Under the pieces are notes generated by a model. The model was not told the DNA's origin and ran no database searches. It saw only the letters and a list, made by a program, of their open reading frames with translations. Shown here piece by piece: positions 46,109-58,038 of a DNA stretch of 64,000 nt. The position numbers and the translations under genes were made by a program. This DNA is from Owenia fusiformis. Its lineage: Eukaryota; Annelida; Polychaeta; Sabellida; Oweniidae. The stretch's first letter is position 1; every line of letters begins with the position of its first letter. Location: assembly GCA_903813345.2 (NCBI GenBank), contig CAIIXF020000006.1, forward strand, positions 29,926,024 to 29,990,023, in the 5' to 3' direction.

Positions 46109-47889
46109 CAGGCATAACTTTAACAGAAATGATATCAAATCTAACAAATGACTAGACCAGACTATGATTTCATTACCTGTTAATTCAATTACCATAAATT
46201 TTATCGCTTCACCTGGTATTGGCATCAAAAAGTACGATATTGGAATTTTATATGCTAATTTTTTTTCAGAAGAAAACCTGTAAATTTGAAGTGATGGTGA
46301 ACTGAGACCACCATCTTAGACCATTATTTTAGACCTCTATTTTAGACCACCATCTTAGACCACAATATCAGACAACCACTTTTGATCAACATGTTAGACT
46401 ATCATTTTAAGTCTACAATCTTAGACAAAAATCATATCAGACCACAACCTTTGACCAACAGCTTAGACAACCATCATAGACCACCATTTTCATCTCTTAT
46501 TTTAGACCATCATTTTAGACCACCAATTCAGATCACAATCTTAAACCATCATATCTGACCATGACTTTTGACCAACAGCTTAGACCACCATCTTCGATCA
46601 CCAATATAGACCATCATTTTAGACTACCATTTCAGACCACCATCTTAGACCCCCATTTAACTGACAAAATCAGAAAAATCCATTTAATATTCCATAGAGT
46701 TAACAGGTGACGTGCCTGAGCTAACTCGATGCAGTACCCATTGAACTTCTACAAACTTCTACAGGCAGCGAGTAATTACCCAACCTCTAGTAATTTCTAA
46801 CAGAGGAATCTCTTCATGGTGTTACATGGAAGTAACTAATTATAATCTATGGCACACCTACTTTCAAGTTGGTATTGAATTCTGATTGATAAATCACTTA
46901 AAATATAATATATCAACGATTTAGACAATTCCTCTCATTATAACATGCAACCTACCAATTTATATCATAACAAAATTATCTAGAAGATACAGTAATTGAT
47001 AATTTTGTTCTACAGCAAAACTGCTTACAGTTCCTTATACATGCCAGACAAGGCTGCTTAACATGCTTGCAAAATGTCACCACCTACCATTTGTTACAGA
47101 TGCCAACTGCCGAACAACAACCACTGAATCCCAAACACCAACTGCCAAACATTATAACAATATAAAATAGAAACTATAACAATATCATAAAAAAACATTA
47201 GAATTTTGCCAAGCTTGTAACTGTGCCTTTAGACTATTTGGAAATAAGCTGAAATCTAAGCAGTTCCATTTTGCATGTAGTGTATATATGGTTCTTCGAT
47301 AATTTTCATTTAAATGGGTCTGGATATACATTTATGTAACCACCTAAAATGAATAAATAAGTCCAGATCACCAGCTCGAAAAATATATCTTGTAGTGCCA
47401 TGTATCGGTATCTTTCATATTTACATACGCCTGTAATAGAGATCACTTATAATGGTTTTTATATAAGTAGGGTGAGGAAAACAACTCTAGATCAATACCA
47501 AGCTATCTCTACAAAATGACGAAAACATCATGAAATTCCTTGGGAAATACATAGATAAAATGGGATTTTCCATGAATAATTCATGCATATAACGATGACA
47601 ATTTTCTTATTGCACAGCAGAGCAAAATCAAAACATGTTCTTTATTTTTCTCAATTGGTTGAGAAGTTTTATGGTTTGGTACAGAAATTGTTTGGACAAG
47701 AGTCCTCTGGTACGATCCAATCCTCCTCAATGGTGCCAGGATTATTAAATGATCTAAAGAGTATACTACAATGTAGTATGGGTGCTTCACATAATCCTGA
47801 GTAGGAAGAAAATAAGAGGATGTTCAATTGATCAATCTGAGTATCTACTCCTACCCTGATTCCCATCAACCTACATTTCCCTCTTACTA

Positions 47890-48088
47890 CAGTGTTCTCC
47901 CCAAGATTTTTTCTCAAGTGGGTGCAAATTCTCATTTTAATAATTCAAACCGAAATTGGTAAAAATAATTTTCATGATTTTTCTCATTTTCAAGTGGGTG
48001 CAAATGGATTTTCAAGTGGGTGCAAGCCTGTTTTTAAAATCTCAGGTGGGTGCTGCGCCTACTTGCTTTAATGCTGGGGAGATCACTG
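47890..48088. mobile_element. hAT-like MITE, copy B
   Basis: Same 199-bp element as at 44577-44775, with CAGTGTTCTCCCC and GGGGAGATCACTG ends. It was duplicated along with the 3.2-kb block rather than inserted separately. Confidence 0.8.
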
Positions 48089-48529
48089 AACTATGGCAGG
48101 TGATTCTACAGTTAGTTATTCAAATTGAGTAATTGCCATATAATAAAGAAGAATTCAGTTAATAAATACAGTAAAACCTGTGTAAGTGGAACTATTTCTG
48201 CCAAAAATGTTCTACTTGCGAGGTGTTCCCTTATTTTTTCTTATTATGAATCCCCATTGGCTAGCCAAACTTATCTCCAACTGCATTTACATTATCAATG
48301 TTGATAATCTTAATAATCTCAAATATAGCATTTGTTCTCTTACTGTTGCATTACATCATTAAATATTTTAATGACACCCAAGCTAAACATCTTGAACCTT
48401 TAACACTTAAGACTGGCATACCATATACATGTACTTTATGTTATTTATTGTCTCTATGTCATTTCTGCCTTCCTTCATTGTTCTTTTGTTTTTAAGGTAG
48501 GCTAGGAAGAATGAATATTTTGGCTAATA

Positions 48530-48900
48530 AAGGAATTCTGGGCAACAGAAATGACAATATATTGCTTCTTGGATGAAATCAAATCACTTTGACATATTCT
48601 TTATACTACTTATTTTTTGATAGATAAAATCATCGATTATAAAACCAGAAGTGTGTTCTTTGAGGTCGTGTGAAAATATTTTGATTATTTCAGATTTTAA
48701 ATGCTTCTAAATGATCTTCAAATGCTTACTATGATTTCTATTAGTAATATTTTGACTCACCCGTTCCATAAAAAGAACATTATCATCATTTACTGGACTC
48801 ATCAATTTACTTCCTGTCAACCGAGAAAAATCTCAATTATAAAAGTTCCTCGGAACTTTTAAAATCCTCAGTCTAAGGCTTTTCAAAGGTTCAAACATCG
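48530..48900. repeat. ~500-bp dispersed repeat, inverted relative to 16395
   Basis: The reverse complement carries AATCATAGTAAGCATTTGAA and GATCATTTAGAAGCATTTAA, plus the flanking CATGGCTTTTCAAAGGTTC-like and GGAATTCTGGG ends. This shows that the ~245 bp absent from copy A belong to an older repeat and were deleted in A. Confidence 0.75.
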
Positions 48901-49589
48901 ACTTTGAATTGACCTTCATGGTTAATTTGAAAATAGAATCATCAGCTTTCAATAGAAAGCCCATGCATATACCTAGTAAATATCCACATGATAATGTGAA
49001 AAATATTGTTACCTATTTCATGAAACATTAAAAATTTATCATGAAAAATCTCATTATGTGAATCTACCTTAAAGTTCCATGTTCTACCTTATAGACTTTG
49101 AGCCGATCGATGTACGTGGGATTCCAATCAAACAACCTATGTAATATAAGTGAAAATAAGCCTGTATGTAGAACAATAGAGAAGTAGACAACTCATGTAT
49201 CTAGCGTCAATAAAGTGTAGCATAATTGCTAATTACTTCCTTTTAACACTAGGATGTAACGACTGATGGATTATTTTGCATCATGTGATATTGACATTTA
49301 TATGTGGAATTTTCTGCATACTGTTTAACACATTATTTACCCAGATCAGGTGCTTGCTTTGCCTGTATGTTTGTTTGATTGACGCTTGTTTGGAATTTCA
49401 GTGTCATGTAGGAATATCAATATTTTTATCTATTGTACAATATATATGTATAATTTTAGATAAAGTAATAAAAGTTTAAGGGTACAAGTTCTCGTTGATG
49501 AGTCTATGATTGCATAGCATTTTCTGGAAAAGTCCCCTAATTTTGATCGATTTTAAAAATCCCAAAAACATTATTCAAAACTTTTCACA

Positions 49590-49995
49590 TCTAGAATACG
49601 CATAACAATTCCTTATATTTTTATATTCTAGAATATGCAGAACAATTCCTAATATTTTTATATTCTAGAATATGCATAACAATTCCTTATATTTTTATAT
49701 TCTAGAATATGCAGAACAATTCCTCATATTTTTATATTCTAGAATATGCATAACAATTCCTCATATTTTTATATTCTAGAATATGCATAACAATTCCTCA
49801 TTTTTTTATATTCTAGAATATGCAGAACAATTCCTCATATTTTTATATTCTAGAATATGCATAACAATTCCTCATATTTATATTCTAGAATATGCATAAC
49901 AATTCCTCATTTTTTATATTCTAGAATATGCAGAACAATTCCTCATTTTTTTATATTTTAGAATATGCAGAACAATTCCTCATTTTTTGTTATAA
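49590..49995. repeat. 37-bp minisatellite (TATTCTAGAATATGCATAAC)
   Basis: About eleven units of AACAATTCCTCATATTTTTA followed by TATTCTAGAATATGCAT or CAG. Each has a TTCTAGAA palindrome. Units lose or gain one to three T residues. Non-coding. Confidence 0.95.
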
Positions 49996-50404
49996 ATTAT
50001 ATGCTATTGTAATTTCATCAGCTAATAACCATAAGTAATGTTATTGAAATTGGTAATAAAAAGAGTTTTTCTAATGAACAGATCGATATAACATATAACT
50101 GGGTCAGGCTGGCCATTCTTATTTCATGAATTCAATCACCATATAATTACCTAAAAAAGAAATACGTTCCGTCGAGCCTTTTATGTTAGTCATTTGAGGT
50201 ATCTATTCGAGTTGGCAGATAGCATGAATAGCTAAAATATAGAACGTGGAAGCTCAATGATTTTTAGTTAACACCTCTGTTTTTGCCAAGTAACATGTTT
50301 ATAAGTCTGGCTAAGGAGCTGTCTCGTGTGTTTCACACCGAGTTCTACTTATATGCTTTGATTTTAGATCCTGGTAATTAAAGGCTGATTTGGCCAGGAT
50401 CTCA

Positions 50405-50880
50405 ATAAAAATAGGTGAGGCAAATTTATATAGGTGAGGAAAATTTAAATAGGTGAGGTAAATTCAAATAGGTGAGGTGAATTCAAATAGGTGAAGTAAA
50501 TTCAAATAGGTGAGGTAAATTCAAATACGTGAGATAAATTCAAATAGGTGAGGCAAATTCAAATAGGTGAAGTAAATTCAAATAGGTGAGGTAAATTCAA
50601 ATAAGTGAGATAAATTCAAATAGGTGAGGTAAATTCAAATAGGTGAGGTATATTCAAATAGGTGAGGAAAATTCAAATAGGTGAAGTAAATTCAAATAAG
50701 TGAGGTAAATTCAAATAGGTGAGGTAAATTCAAATAGCTGAGGTTAATTTAAATAGGTGAGGTAAATTCAAATAGTGAGGTAAATTCAAATAGGTGAGGT
50801 AAATTCAAATAGGTGAGGTAAATTCAAATAAGTGAGGTAAATTCAAATAGGTGAGGTAAATTCAAATAGGTGAGGTACAT
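50405..50880. repeat. 19-bp minisatellite (AGGTGAGGTAAATTCAAAT)
   Basis: About 25 units of AGGTGAGGTAAATTCAAAT with few substitutions and one 18-bp unit near 50774. Each unit carries AG|GTGAG, the consensus of a splice donor, on the plus strand. Confidence 0.95.
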
Positions 50881-50899
50881 TTTTTAGAGAGTTGATGCA

Positions 50900-52340
50900 A
50901 ATATGGCTCTCAGATATGCTCAGAATGCACAAGAGAGGGTCTAAATTTCAAAATATTTTTGGGGGCATGCCCCAGACCCCCTAGCTTGTGGCGCTATGTG
51001 CCAGCATCACTTTGCAATTGTGTGCGCAGGAAGCACCTGGAGTATCGGCAGCACAATCCACCATTTAAGTGAAAGTCACCCCACTTGGGAAATCCATCAG
51101 ACAGGGCTGCTGTATGAATTAACACAATGACATATAAGAATGTAGTCTCTCTTCAAACTCTTGTGACTCCCACATACCCACTTAGACAAGATCGTGTATG
51201 TTCTGTAGAATTAAAAGCATGTACACAACAATCAAACTCTAAATTAGAAAAATATTTCCGAGGAACAAATTGGTTGGTTTATCTCAAATATTACTTAAGA
51301 TTTTTTAAGATTGATTTGCGGAAATGAAAAAAATGACCTAAATTTTGACTTTTGACCTAGATAAAAATTTGAACTAATTTCCGAGTAGGCCAGTCACATA
51401 CCCTGTCACTGATGATATAATCAGGTTTTCCCTATAAAGATAGTATACAGTATATATACATGTATTATTTATACTCATGTGCATGTATATGATAATCCTG
51501 ACAATCTTGCTTTGAAATAACAACCCACCCAGCCTTAATGATCTTGGCAAATTCTGGTGCTACTGTATACTATTCTAACTTATTCGGGTCATTCTACCTT
51601 ACCTACAAGACCACAAAACAAGCCTGCTAATAAAGTAGGTATACTTACAATTCAAGATCTCAATTAAGTTCCTGTGTTCTATACCTCCGTAAAACTCTGC
51701 TGGATTACATTCCTAACGTTGTATTTTACTGGGTTATTATCTGAGTTTTATCTTACAGCGATGATTTACAACTTGCCGTGAACAAGGTAACCTTGTGTTT
51801 CATGAATCTTTTTATTGACGTTGCGAACATAAAAAATAAAATGTAGTAAGAGGTAAATCGTCATGTTAGATACGTTCAATGTGATGTGAATCATGTACTT
51901 AATTCATCACAACTTTCATAATAATATTGACTTTAACAAAATACACACCGATTTTTGCCCTTTGACATCATAAACACATTGTAAACATGGAGTTACCCCG
52001 GGGAATAGAGAGAAGTGGAAAGAGTAATTCTTACCTGAAAAAGCTCTCTTTTTAGAAGAAAAATCAAATATTGAAAAGAGTAACATGAAGCTCTATATAT
52101 AAAATATATTCAGGATTCAGAAAATATTCATAACATTAAAACTCATTTTACTCAAACTTTCACAAAATATATTACATGTATAACAACAATTTTAAGTGTT
52201 TATCAAACACTTACCTTATATAGGCACTGCTCCTGCTACACAAAGCTAACATTTTTGAAAATGGACAATGCAACATTTAGGTTATGGGATAATTTATCAT
52301 TTTTACATCAACAACATTGACATTCCCAAGATGACGTGAA
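50900..52340. other. No gene recognised
   Basis: A 66-codon frame at 51127-51327 and AT-rich text without domain support. Bases 51154-51184 match the duplication spacer at 46049. Confidence 0.5.
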
Positions 52341-52342
52341 AA

Positions 52343-52795
52343 TAAAACTGTGGACCAATCAGATGTTCTCTTATTACCTTCCGTGTCAAAAGGAATGTGA
52401 GCTACATGCATAAAAAGAAATAATCAAAATGGGTTTATATAGCATTAGCAAAGTCTTTCACTTTTAGTATACTAGAAATTTATGAAAAACACTTCAAAAT
52501 ATTTAGTTATATATATGCTCGGACATTTTAAATGATTCAAAACCCTTTCAATGTTGTAACTTTTGTATTCTCACTTCATGAACACTACTGATTGTTGATT
52601 ATGAAAATTCTGTAAGAGAGGGCCTCTGGCCTCCACTATATTTGCCAAATCCCCCATAATTCATAAAAAGTATGACATCAAAACAGTGATTGCCAAGGTG
52701 ATATTTTTAAAATATATAAAAAACTGTGGACCAATCAGATGTCATTTTATTACCTTCCGTGTCCTTTAAGAAATAGGAGATATGCATCCATGCAA
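52343..52795. repeat. Pair of ~65-bp direct repeats about 383 bp apart
   Basis: AAAACTGTGGACCAATCAGA with TTATTACCTTCCGTGTC occurs at about 52346 and 52729 in the same orientation. The pair may be the ends of an element or a small duplication. A CAGGGTGAGC word at 52803 resembles the mariner-type end at 3272. Confidence 0.6.
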
Positions 52796-53364
52796 ACATA
52801 TACAGGGTGAGCACTCAATCACACCGTGTGACAGAACTGCTATACTCTGCAAACAATCAGTCTTAAAAAATTCATGAAAATAACATGTTCCACAGTACCG
52901 GAAGATCAAGGTGTTTTATTGGTAACCTCTCTGCAGGGGCTCTTGCATACTAAAGATAAAACATTCATTATTTTGTAAAAAATTGAAATATTAGTAAGAA
53001 ACAACAGAGATAAACCATCCAGGATTGATCATTATGGACCCATAAAAATACATGCTAAAAGAACAGAAGGAAGAACAGGTCTTAATTGTGTAGATTTTAC
53101 AAACGTTCGAATACATGGAATAGCGTCATTCTTTGAAGTGTAGATATGTAACCTAGCTTTTGGGCATCATTTTCAGAAAGAACTGCTATTAAGGGAATAC
53201 ACATAACAAAATCAAAACAGTTTTATCACCAAGTGTGAATTACTTCAGAATTAATGCTCTCTTAAACATCTTAACATTTGGGCAATAGTATGCTAACAGC
53301 AGCTTTAGTTCCTTACTCTATATTGATACCTATTTTACTCTTACTATTCGTTCAACTTTACTTC

Positions 53365-53665
53365 TTAAAAGAGAGATTCGTCTTTGATCTCAGTTTATAA
53401 TAAATCTCTGGACTCACCATCAGAGAATTGTCGAAATCGTCAAAATACTGATGACTTTCTATATATGGTAATTTCCTCTAACATCATCATATATAGTTAA
53501 TGACCATGCACTGAATGGTTGAGAAATGGTCAGCGCGGTAGGTTTGAAATTATTTATGACCCATGCTGTCATGCTTATTGGTTGTGGAGACAGGCCTGCT
53601 GAACTGTAATACAGTCTATACTAAAGGCAGAGTTTGTTTCTAGTTTATAATGAGACTATAACTGA
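53365..53665. repeat. ~320-bp dispersed repeat (copy 3 of 3)
   Basis: A diverged copy of 24781-25108 in the same orientation: TTTATAATAAATCTCTGGAC, 'TGGTTGAGAAATGGTCAGCG', 'GTAGGTTTGAAATTATTTAT' and 'TTCTAGTTTATAATGAGAC'. Confidence 0.7.
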
Positions 53666-53669
53666 CTTT

Positions 53670-54440
53670 ACATCTCTATAAAAGAGCTACATTACTAGCC
53701 TCTGCAAAATTGCAAAGTGAGTTGTTTACTGATGTTCACTAAAGGTATATATGTAATGACATTATAAACCATTGGATTGTGCTGTAGGAGCACATCTGCT
53801 ATAAGTAACAAGGAAGATGTTGTTAAGGTTCCAATCCAATTTGAGAATTGTCATAACTTCATATGCTTGGGATGGAAAAAATCTGAATCCTAGCTAAATT
53901 ATATCCAAAGAGAGCTGATTTTGTAAAAGGGCAAATTAGGAGGGTCACAGATCAAACAAATACTCATTACATCTTTCTTACTATAGATATGACCTTGGTG
54001 AAAAGAGATTAGATGAGTATCAGAATGGAGGTTAATGGCGAGGCTAAAATATGTGTCAGGTTGGCCTCACCTTCATGATATCTGCTTATCAGAGGAAAAG
54101 TCTAATTTTATTCCTACCAGTCTTTTCTGACATTCTTAACTACTAATCAAAGATAGTTATGGCTACTGAACATAACAAAATAATAATAACTATCCAGGTT
54201 ACTTATTTTGATAATCATTCTTGTTTACATATTAAAATGTCAGAAACTGTGATTTACTTCTTTCAAATATTTAAAGGCCAAGGAGAAAGGCTTTTCAGCC
54301 TATGTTTAATTCAAAAGAGCATTTTTTAATTCTAATTTTGCTATAAAGCTAATGGCATAATATTTTCTATTGATTCTAACGATAAAAACATTAATTTGCA
54401 ATGTGTATTATATACTAATAGGAATTAACATGTTTATTAA
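53670..54440. other. No gene recognised
   Basis: AT-rich non-coding DNA. Confidence 0.5.
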
Positions 54441-54455
54441 TCAGTATCTAAAAAC

Positions 54456-54510
54456 AGGTGAGCCGCGAAGCTCAGTAGGTGAGCGGGGCTTAGCAAAAGC
54501 AGATACAAAA
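54456..54510 (+). repeat. Possible tRNA-like (A-box) SINE head fragment
   Basis: GAGCCGCGAAGCTCAGTAGG followed by TGAGCGGGGCTTAGCA resembles the D-arm/A-box of a tRNA. It lacks a matching B box (GGTTCGA...) or a foldable acceptor stem, so it is not a tRNA gene. A SINE remnant is one explanation. Confidence 0.3.
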
Positions 54511-54559
54511 CGTCTAAATAGACTCCATTTTCACAATTTCAGTTTAAAAATTCTGGAAT

Positions 54560-55460
54560 AATAATTTTCAGGCCTAGCCAGTCTGATGCTTGGCTACAAC
54601 CCTAATACGAACATCACTTATTTAGAAACATAAATCTTGAAAAACACCAACGTGTTAAGTTGCAACTTGAAAACCCCAATCTCAAATGAGCATTGACAAT
54701 ACATCCTTTCACCATATTGAATCAACTTCATGTCTCCAGCGGATATCACCTGGATTCTTGTTTACCCTTCGAAATTCGGGCAATCCTTTTTCACACATTT
54801 TACAGTTAAATAACCACATAAATTATGATGTTTTACAACTCAAAATCCTTAAATTCAAATATTGTTACTATAAAGATACATGTCTTTTTTAAAAATGTAG
54901 GAAGAAATGCAAAATGTTTCAGAAAAAATGTGTTAGCTGTTAGGTTTTGCAAGAGATAGAAATCATTTGCAGAAATGAATATAAACAAACGTAACAACTT
55001 CAGTAACATTAATAAAGTTGGAAGGCAGGGGAATATTAAACAAATTACAAAACCCTTTCAGATCATAAAATAACAAACATGAGATGGCACTCATTTTCAC
55101 TATTTACATGAATAACTAGAATGAGGCATTAATAGAAAGAAAGTACATTGCACCTTGTTTTCACTAATCCCATAAAATAGAGAACTCTCACTTCTTGCTT
55201 AACCCCTCCCCCAAATGCCCCCCTCCCCCTTACCAAGATCCCTTCAAATGCTATGAAGATTATTTTCTGAAACTTAGAAAAGTTATCTACAAATAGAGAG
55301 AAAAGCTACCTGCCCTCAACCTATATATTTCAGAACTAATATTTCTTTCATTTTGTCAATAAAAACGGATTTTCATTTTTGGAGAAAGGATTTGGAAACA
55401 AACAGACATATAAAGACACCAAAACATTCAATGATCCAAAAGTTGGTAAATTACCAAACA
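54560..55460. other. No gene recognised
   Basis: AT-rich DNA with a C-rich patch at 55200-55235. The small frame at 54686-54892 lacks support. Confidence 0.5.
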
Positions 55461-55464
55461 TAAA

Positions 55465-55588
55465 AAAGGCATAAACATACAAAATGTCACTACCTGCCAT
55501 TTGCTACAAATACCAACTGCCAAACACTGAACACCAACCACTGATCACCATCTACAAAAAAAATCACTCCTTGTGGTGGTGACATAAA
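55465..55588 (+). mobile_element. Family-1 hairpin element
   Basis: AAAGGCATAAACATACAAAA, TGTCACTACCTGCCATTTGC, ACTGAACACCAACCACTGAT, and a 3' CACTCCTTGTGGTGGTGACA then TAAAA. Confidence 0.75.
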
Positions 55589-56189
55589 AATAAAATCCGA
55601 AAAATGTTTCCTTCATATATAAAACCTATTAAAGGTGTACCAGATATAGAACATCTTCCGAGGCATAAAATATTATTACTGTTTGAAGCCCATCAAGGAC
55701 AGCAAACTAGGAATACCATCTCATATTTCATATTTTCCACAAACTTGTTTTTTCTGCATGGTGCTTTCTACAGATGGATGAACAAAAATACCATTCATCT
55801 TTTAATGCTGCGATTATGAAAATATTAATCTAGCCCTGTGTTATCTTCTGTCAAGATCATTTAACATTCATAAGATTTTAAAATTAAATCCATTAGAGAT
55901 GAGCACATCAGGGGATAAATGAACCTGACATTGAGGATTAAATAATGCATAAAAAGGGTCAATTTGACCTCTCAGATGAGGAGAAACATGCTTGTCTAAC
56001 AGCAAGGTGAATTTTGAACAGGATGCTATAATCTAAAGTGTATGTGAAAGCATTAAAAGGAAATGTTATCTTTCATTGAAATATTGTTGCAGCTGAAGAT
56101 GACAATGCATCCAACAGCTGAAAAAGACATTTAGCGCCACAATTATAGCTAAAAGATTATTCCATGTACAGGCCTGTTGTCAGGATTTG

Positions 56190-56410
56190 CCAAGGGGAAG
56201 TTCACTTTTCCAAAAATTCCAGGGGTGGTTTTATTTTGACATCTTTGCCCCATAAATGGCCAAAATCACCTGAAAAGTGCCCATAATGGTGAGAAACTGC
56301 ATGATTTTGAAATAATTTTTGGCCAGGGGGGTCACCATCTGCAATTTGTTATAGACACCAACACCGAATACCAACCACCGAAAAAATATCAGTGGTACAA
56401 AAATGATGTA
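56190..56410. repeat. Dispersed repeat next to a family-1 fragment
   Basis: 56190-56335 matches 15890-16030 in inverted orientation ('CAAAATCACCTGAAAAGTGC', 'TGCATGATTTTGA'). It runs straight into a family-1 fragment (GTCACCATCTGCAATTTGTT, ACACCAACACCGAATACCAA) at about 56330-56400. Confidence 0.65.
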
Positions 56411-56419
56411 CTCTGACAG

Positions 56420-58030
56420 TACCCATTTAAGTGCAATATTTTATCACTTTGTGTCTTTCTAGATGTTCCACATTATACTGTCTGGTTTAATCATGGGTAA
56501 TGGCAAAATCTAATCACAGATATATATTGACAAAACAGTAATTTGCCAATGGCTGTCTATAAGTCTACAGTGATTCAACAAGCACATTCAGTATTGATAT
56601 TTTCCTCGTTTCCGTGTTATTGAGATTCCTATTTGTTACATATGAGTTATTAGCGTTATAGGGCGAAGGTTTTGATTGTTAAGGCCATCGTATTCTGAAA
56701 AATTACAATCATATCATTGGAAAAATGTTGAATAGACATGACAACATCTTCTTATTCCAGTTCAAGAAACTGCAAGCACTGCATCTTAGGTACACCAAGA
56801 TGCGAGGTTAGACTCCCATATATCCAATTTTAAAGAAAATTTGTAAACTCGACAGATAAATTATAGAACAATTTTAACATAGATAAACATACATATATGC
56901 AGGTAAATTACAGCGATTAGATAATGTTTATGATGTAACCTGTATCTATGAACACCTGTCTACTCTGAACACCTCTCAATGTGAATATCTTTTCTCGGTC
57001 CTTATTTTATTCTCTCCCATTGACTCATGCATATATTTAGAAAACCTTAAAATGTGAAACACCTCAGTGCTAAACTGACACGTTTTGCCCAGACCCAGTG
57101 ACATTCGGACTTGGCATATTTTACTGTAGTTCAATTTTTAATGGAGAATGAACATGCACATATGAGATTTTGATGCTGTGAACGATGATTAGCCTCATTT
57201 TGCAGTTTTTCCTCTTTTTATATTTTATAACATTTGTTGCCTTGAAAGCCCATGATTTGTTCTATATTCAAAGAAACAAACAATAAGCCTACTGGTCGGT
57301 TACTGAAAATAAGACACCAAATTCTGACATCAATTGCCAATAACGCAGATGCGAGTAGGTAGTTACCAGTTTCACCACCAGGTGACTCGTTCGGGTCGGA
57401 TAGCATGGCGGGTATAGTCGAAAGTTCCCTTTAACTTAAATGACATCTGTTTTAGTGGATCAATTTTCATATAACCCTTATGTATCTATTAGTTATGCAA
57501 ATTAAAACATGTCCAGTAAAAGAAAATGTTATCTGTCCAATGCAAGAAGATATTTCACTTTGTAACATGGAGTCTATGGGGAATCAACCCGAACAAGAAG
57601 TCACAATTTCAAAAAAAATTAAATTTTCAAAGTTGATAAACAATTTTCGAAACCATATTTCTAGATGTACCTTTTCATGTAGATTTCAAATATGACATCA
57701 CTTTGACTGAATTTTGAATATTAAATGAGGTAAATCAAGATTATTTCTACCCGCATCTAGTCTATTGTCAGTCACAAAAATGGCATCTTAAACCATGCGT
57801 CACAATTCTTGGTGGTGATGTTATAAACTCGAGATCAATCTAACAAACAGCAAATAAAACTTTCATCTATCGAGTTGAAAGCCCATGATTGAACGTTGTA
57901 AACGGCAAAATACTTGTAAGTCGCACAAAATATCTAGATCGTTTAATTTTAGTAATTCCAATAAATAGCCCCGTGGGTTAAAACAAAATATATAATTACT
58001 GAAAAACCATTACTACTTTTGGGGTCTTGT
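56420..58030. other. No gene recognised; weak repeat remnants
   Basis: A diverged pogo-like stretch (GAACACCTCTCAATGTGAAT) lies near 56940-57130, and a family-1 3' end (CTTGGTGGTGATGTTATAA) near 57810-57830. No coding region is supported. Confidence 0.45.
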
Positions 58031-58038
58031 AATAATTA

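Larger units (their letters stand above)
46109..49194. repeat. Tandem duplication, copy B (~3.1 kb)
   Basis: Direct copy of 42831-46048, with the minisatellite at 46306-46665, a family-1 element near 47047, a hAT-like MITE at 47890-48088, a truncated pogo-like end at 48172, and the ~500-bp repeat in full at about 48530-48900. It carries two stretches absent from copy A: about 48579-48824, and a 19-bp stretch (TTTGAGCCGATCGATGTAC) near 49101. It breaks from copy A at CATGTATCTAGCG near 49195. Confidence 0.93.

Noticed and set aside
54456-54510. tRNA gene
   Set aside because: Only an A-box/D-arm-like stretch is present; no B box, no anticodon arm or acceptor stem could be folded.
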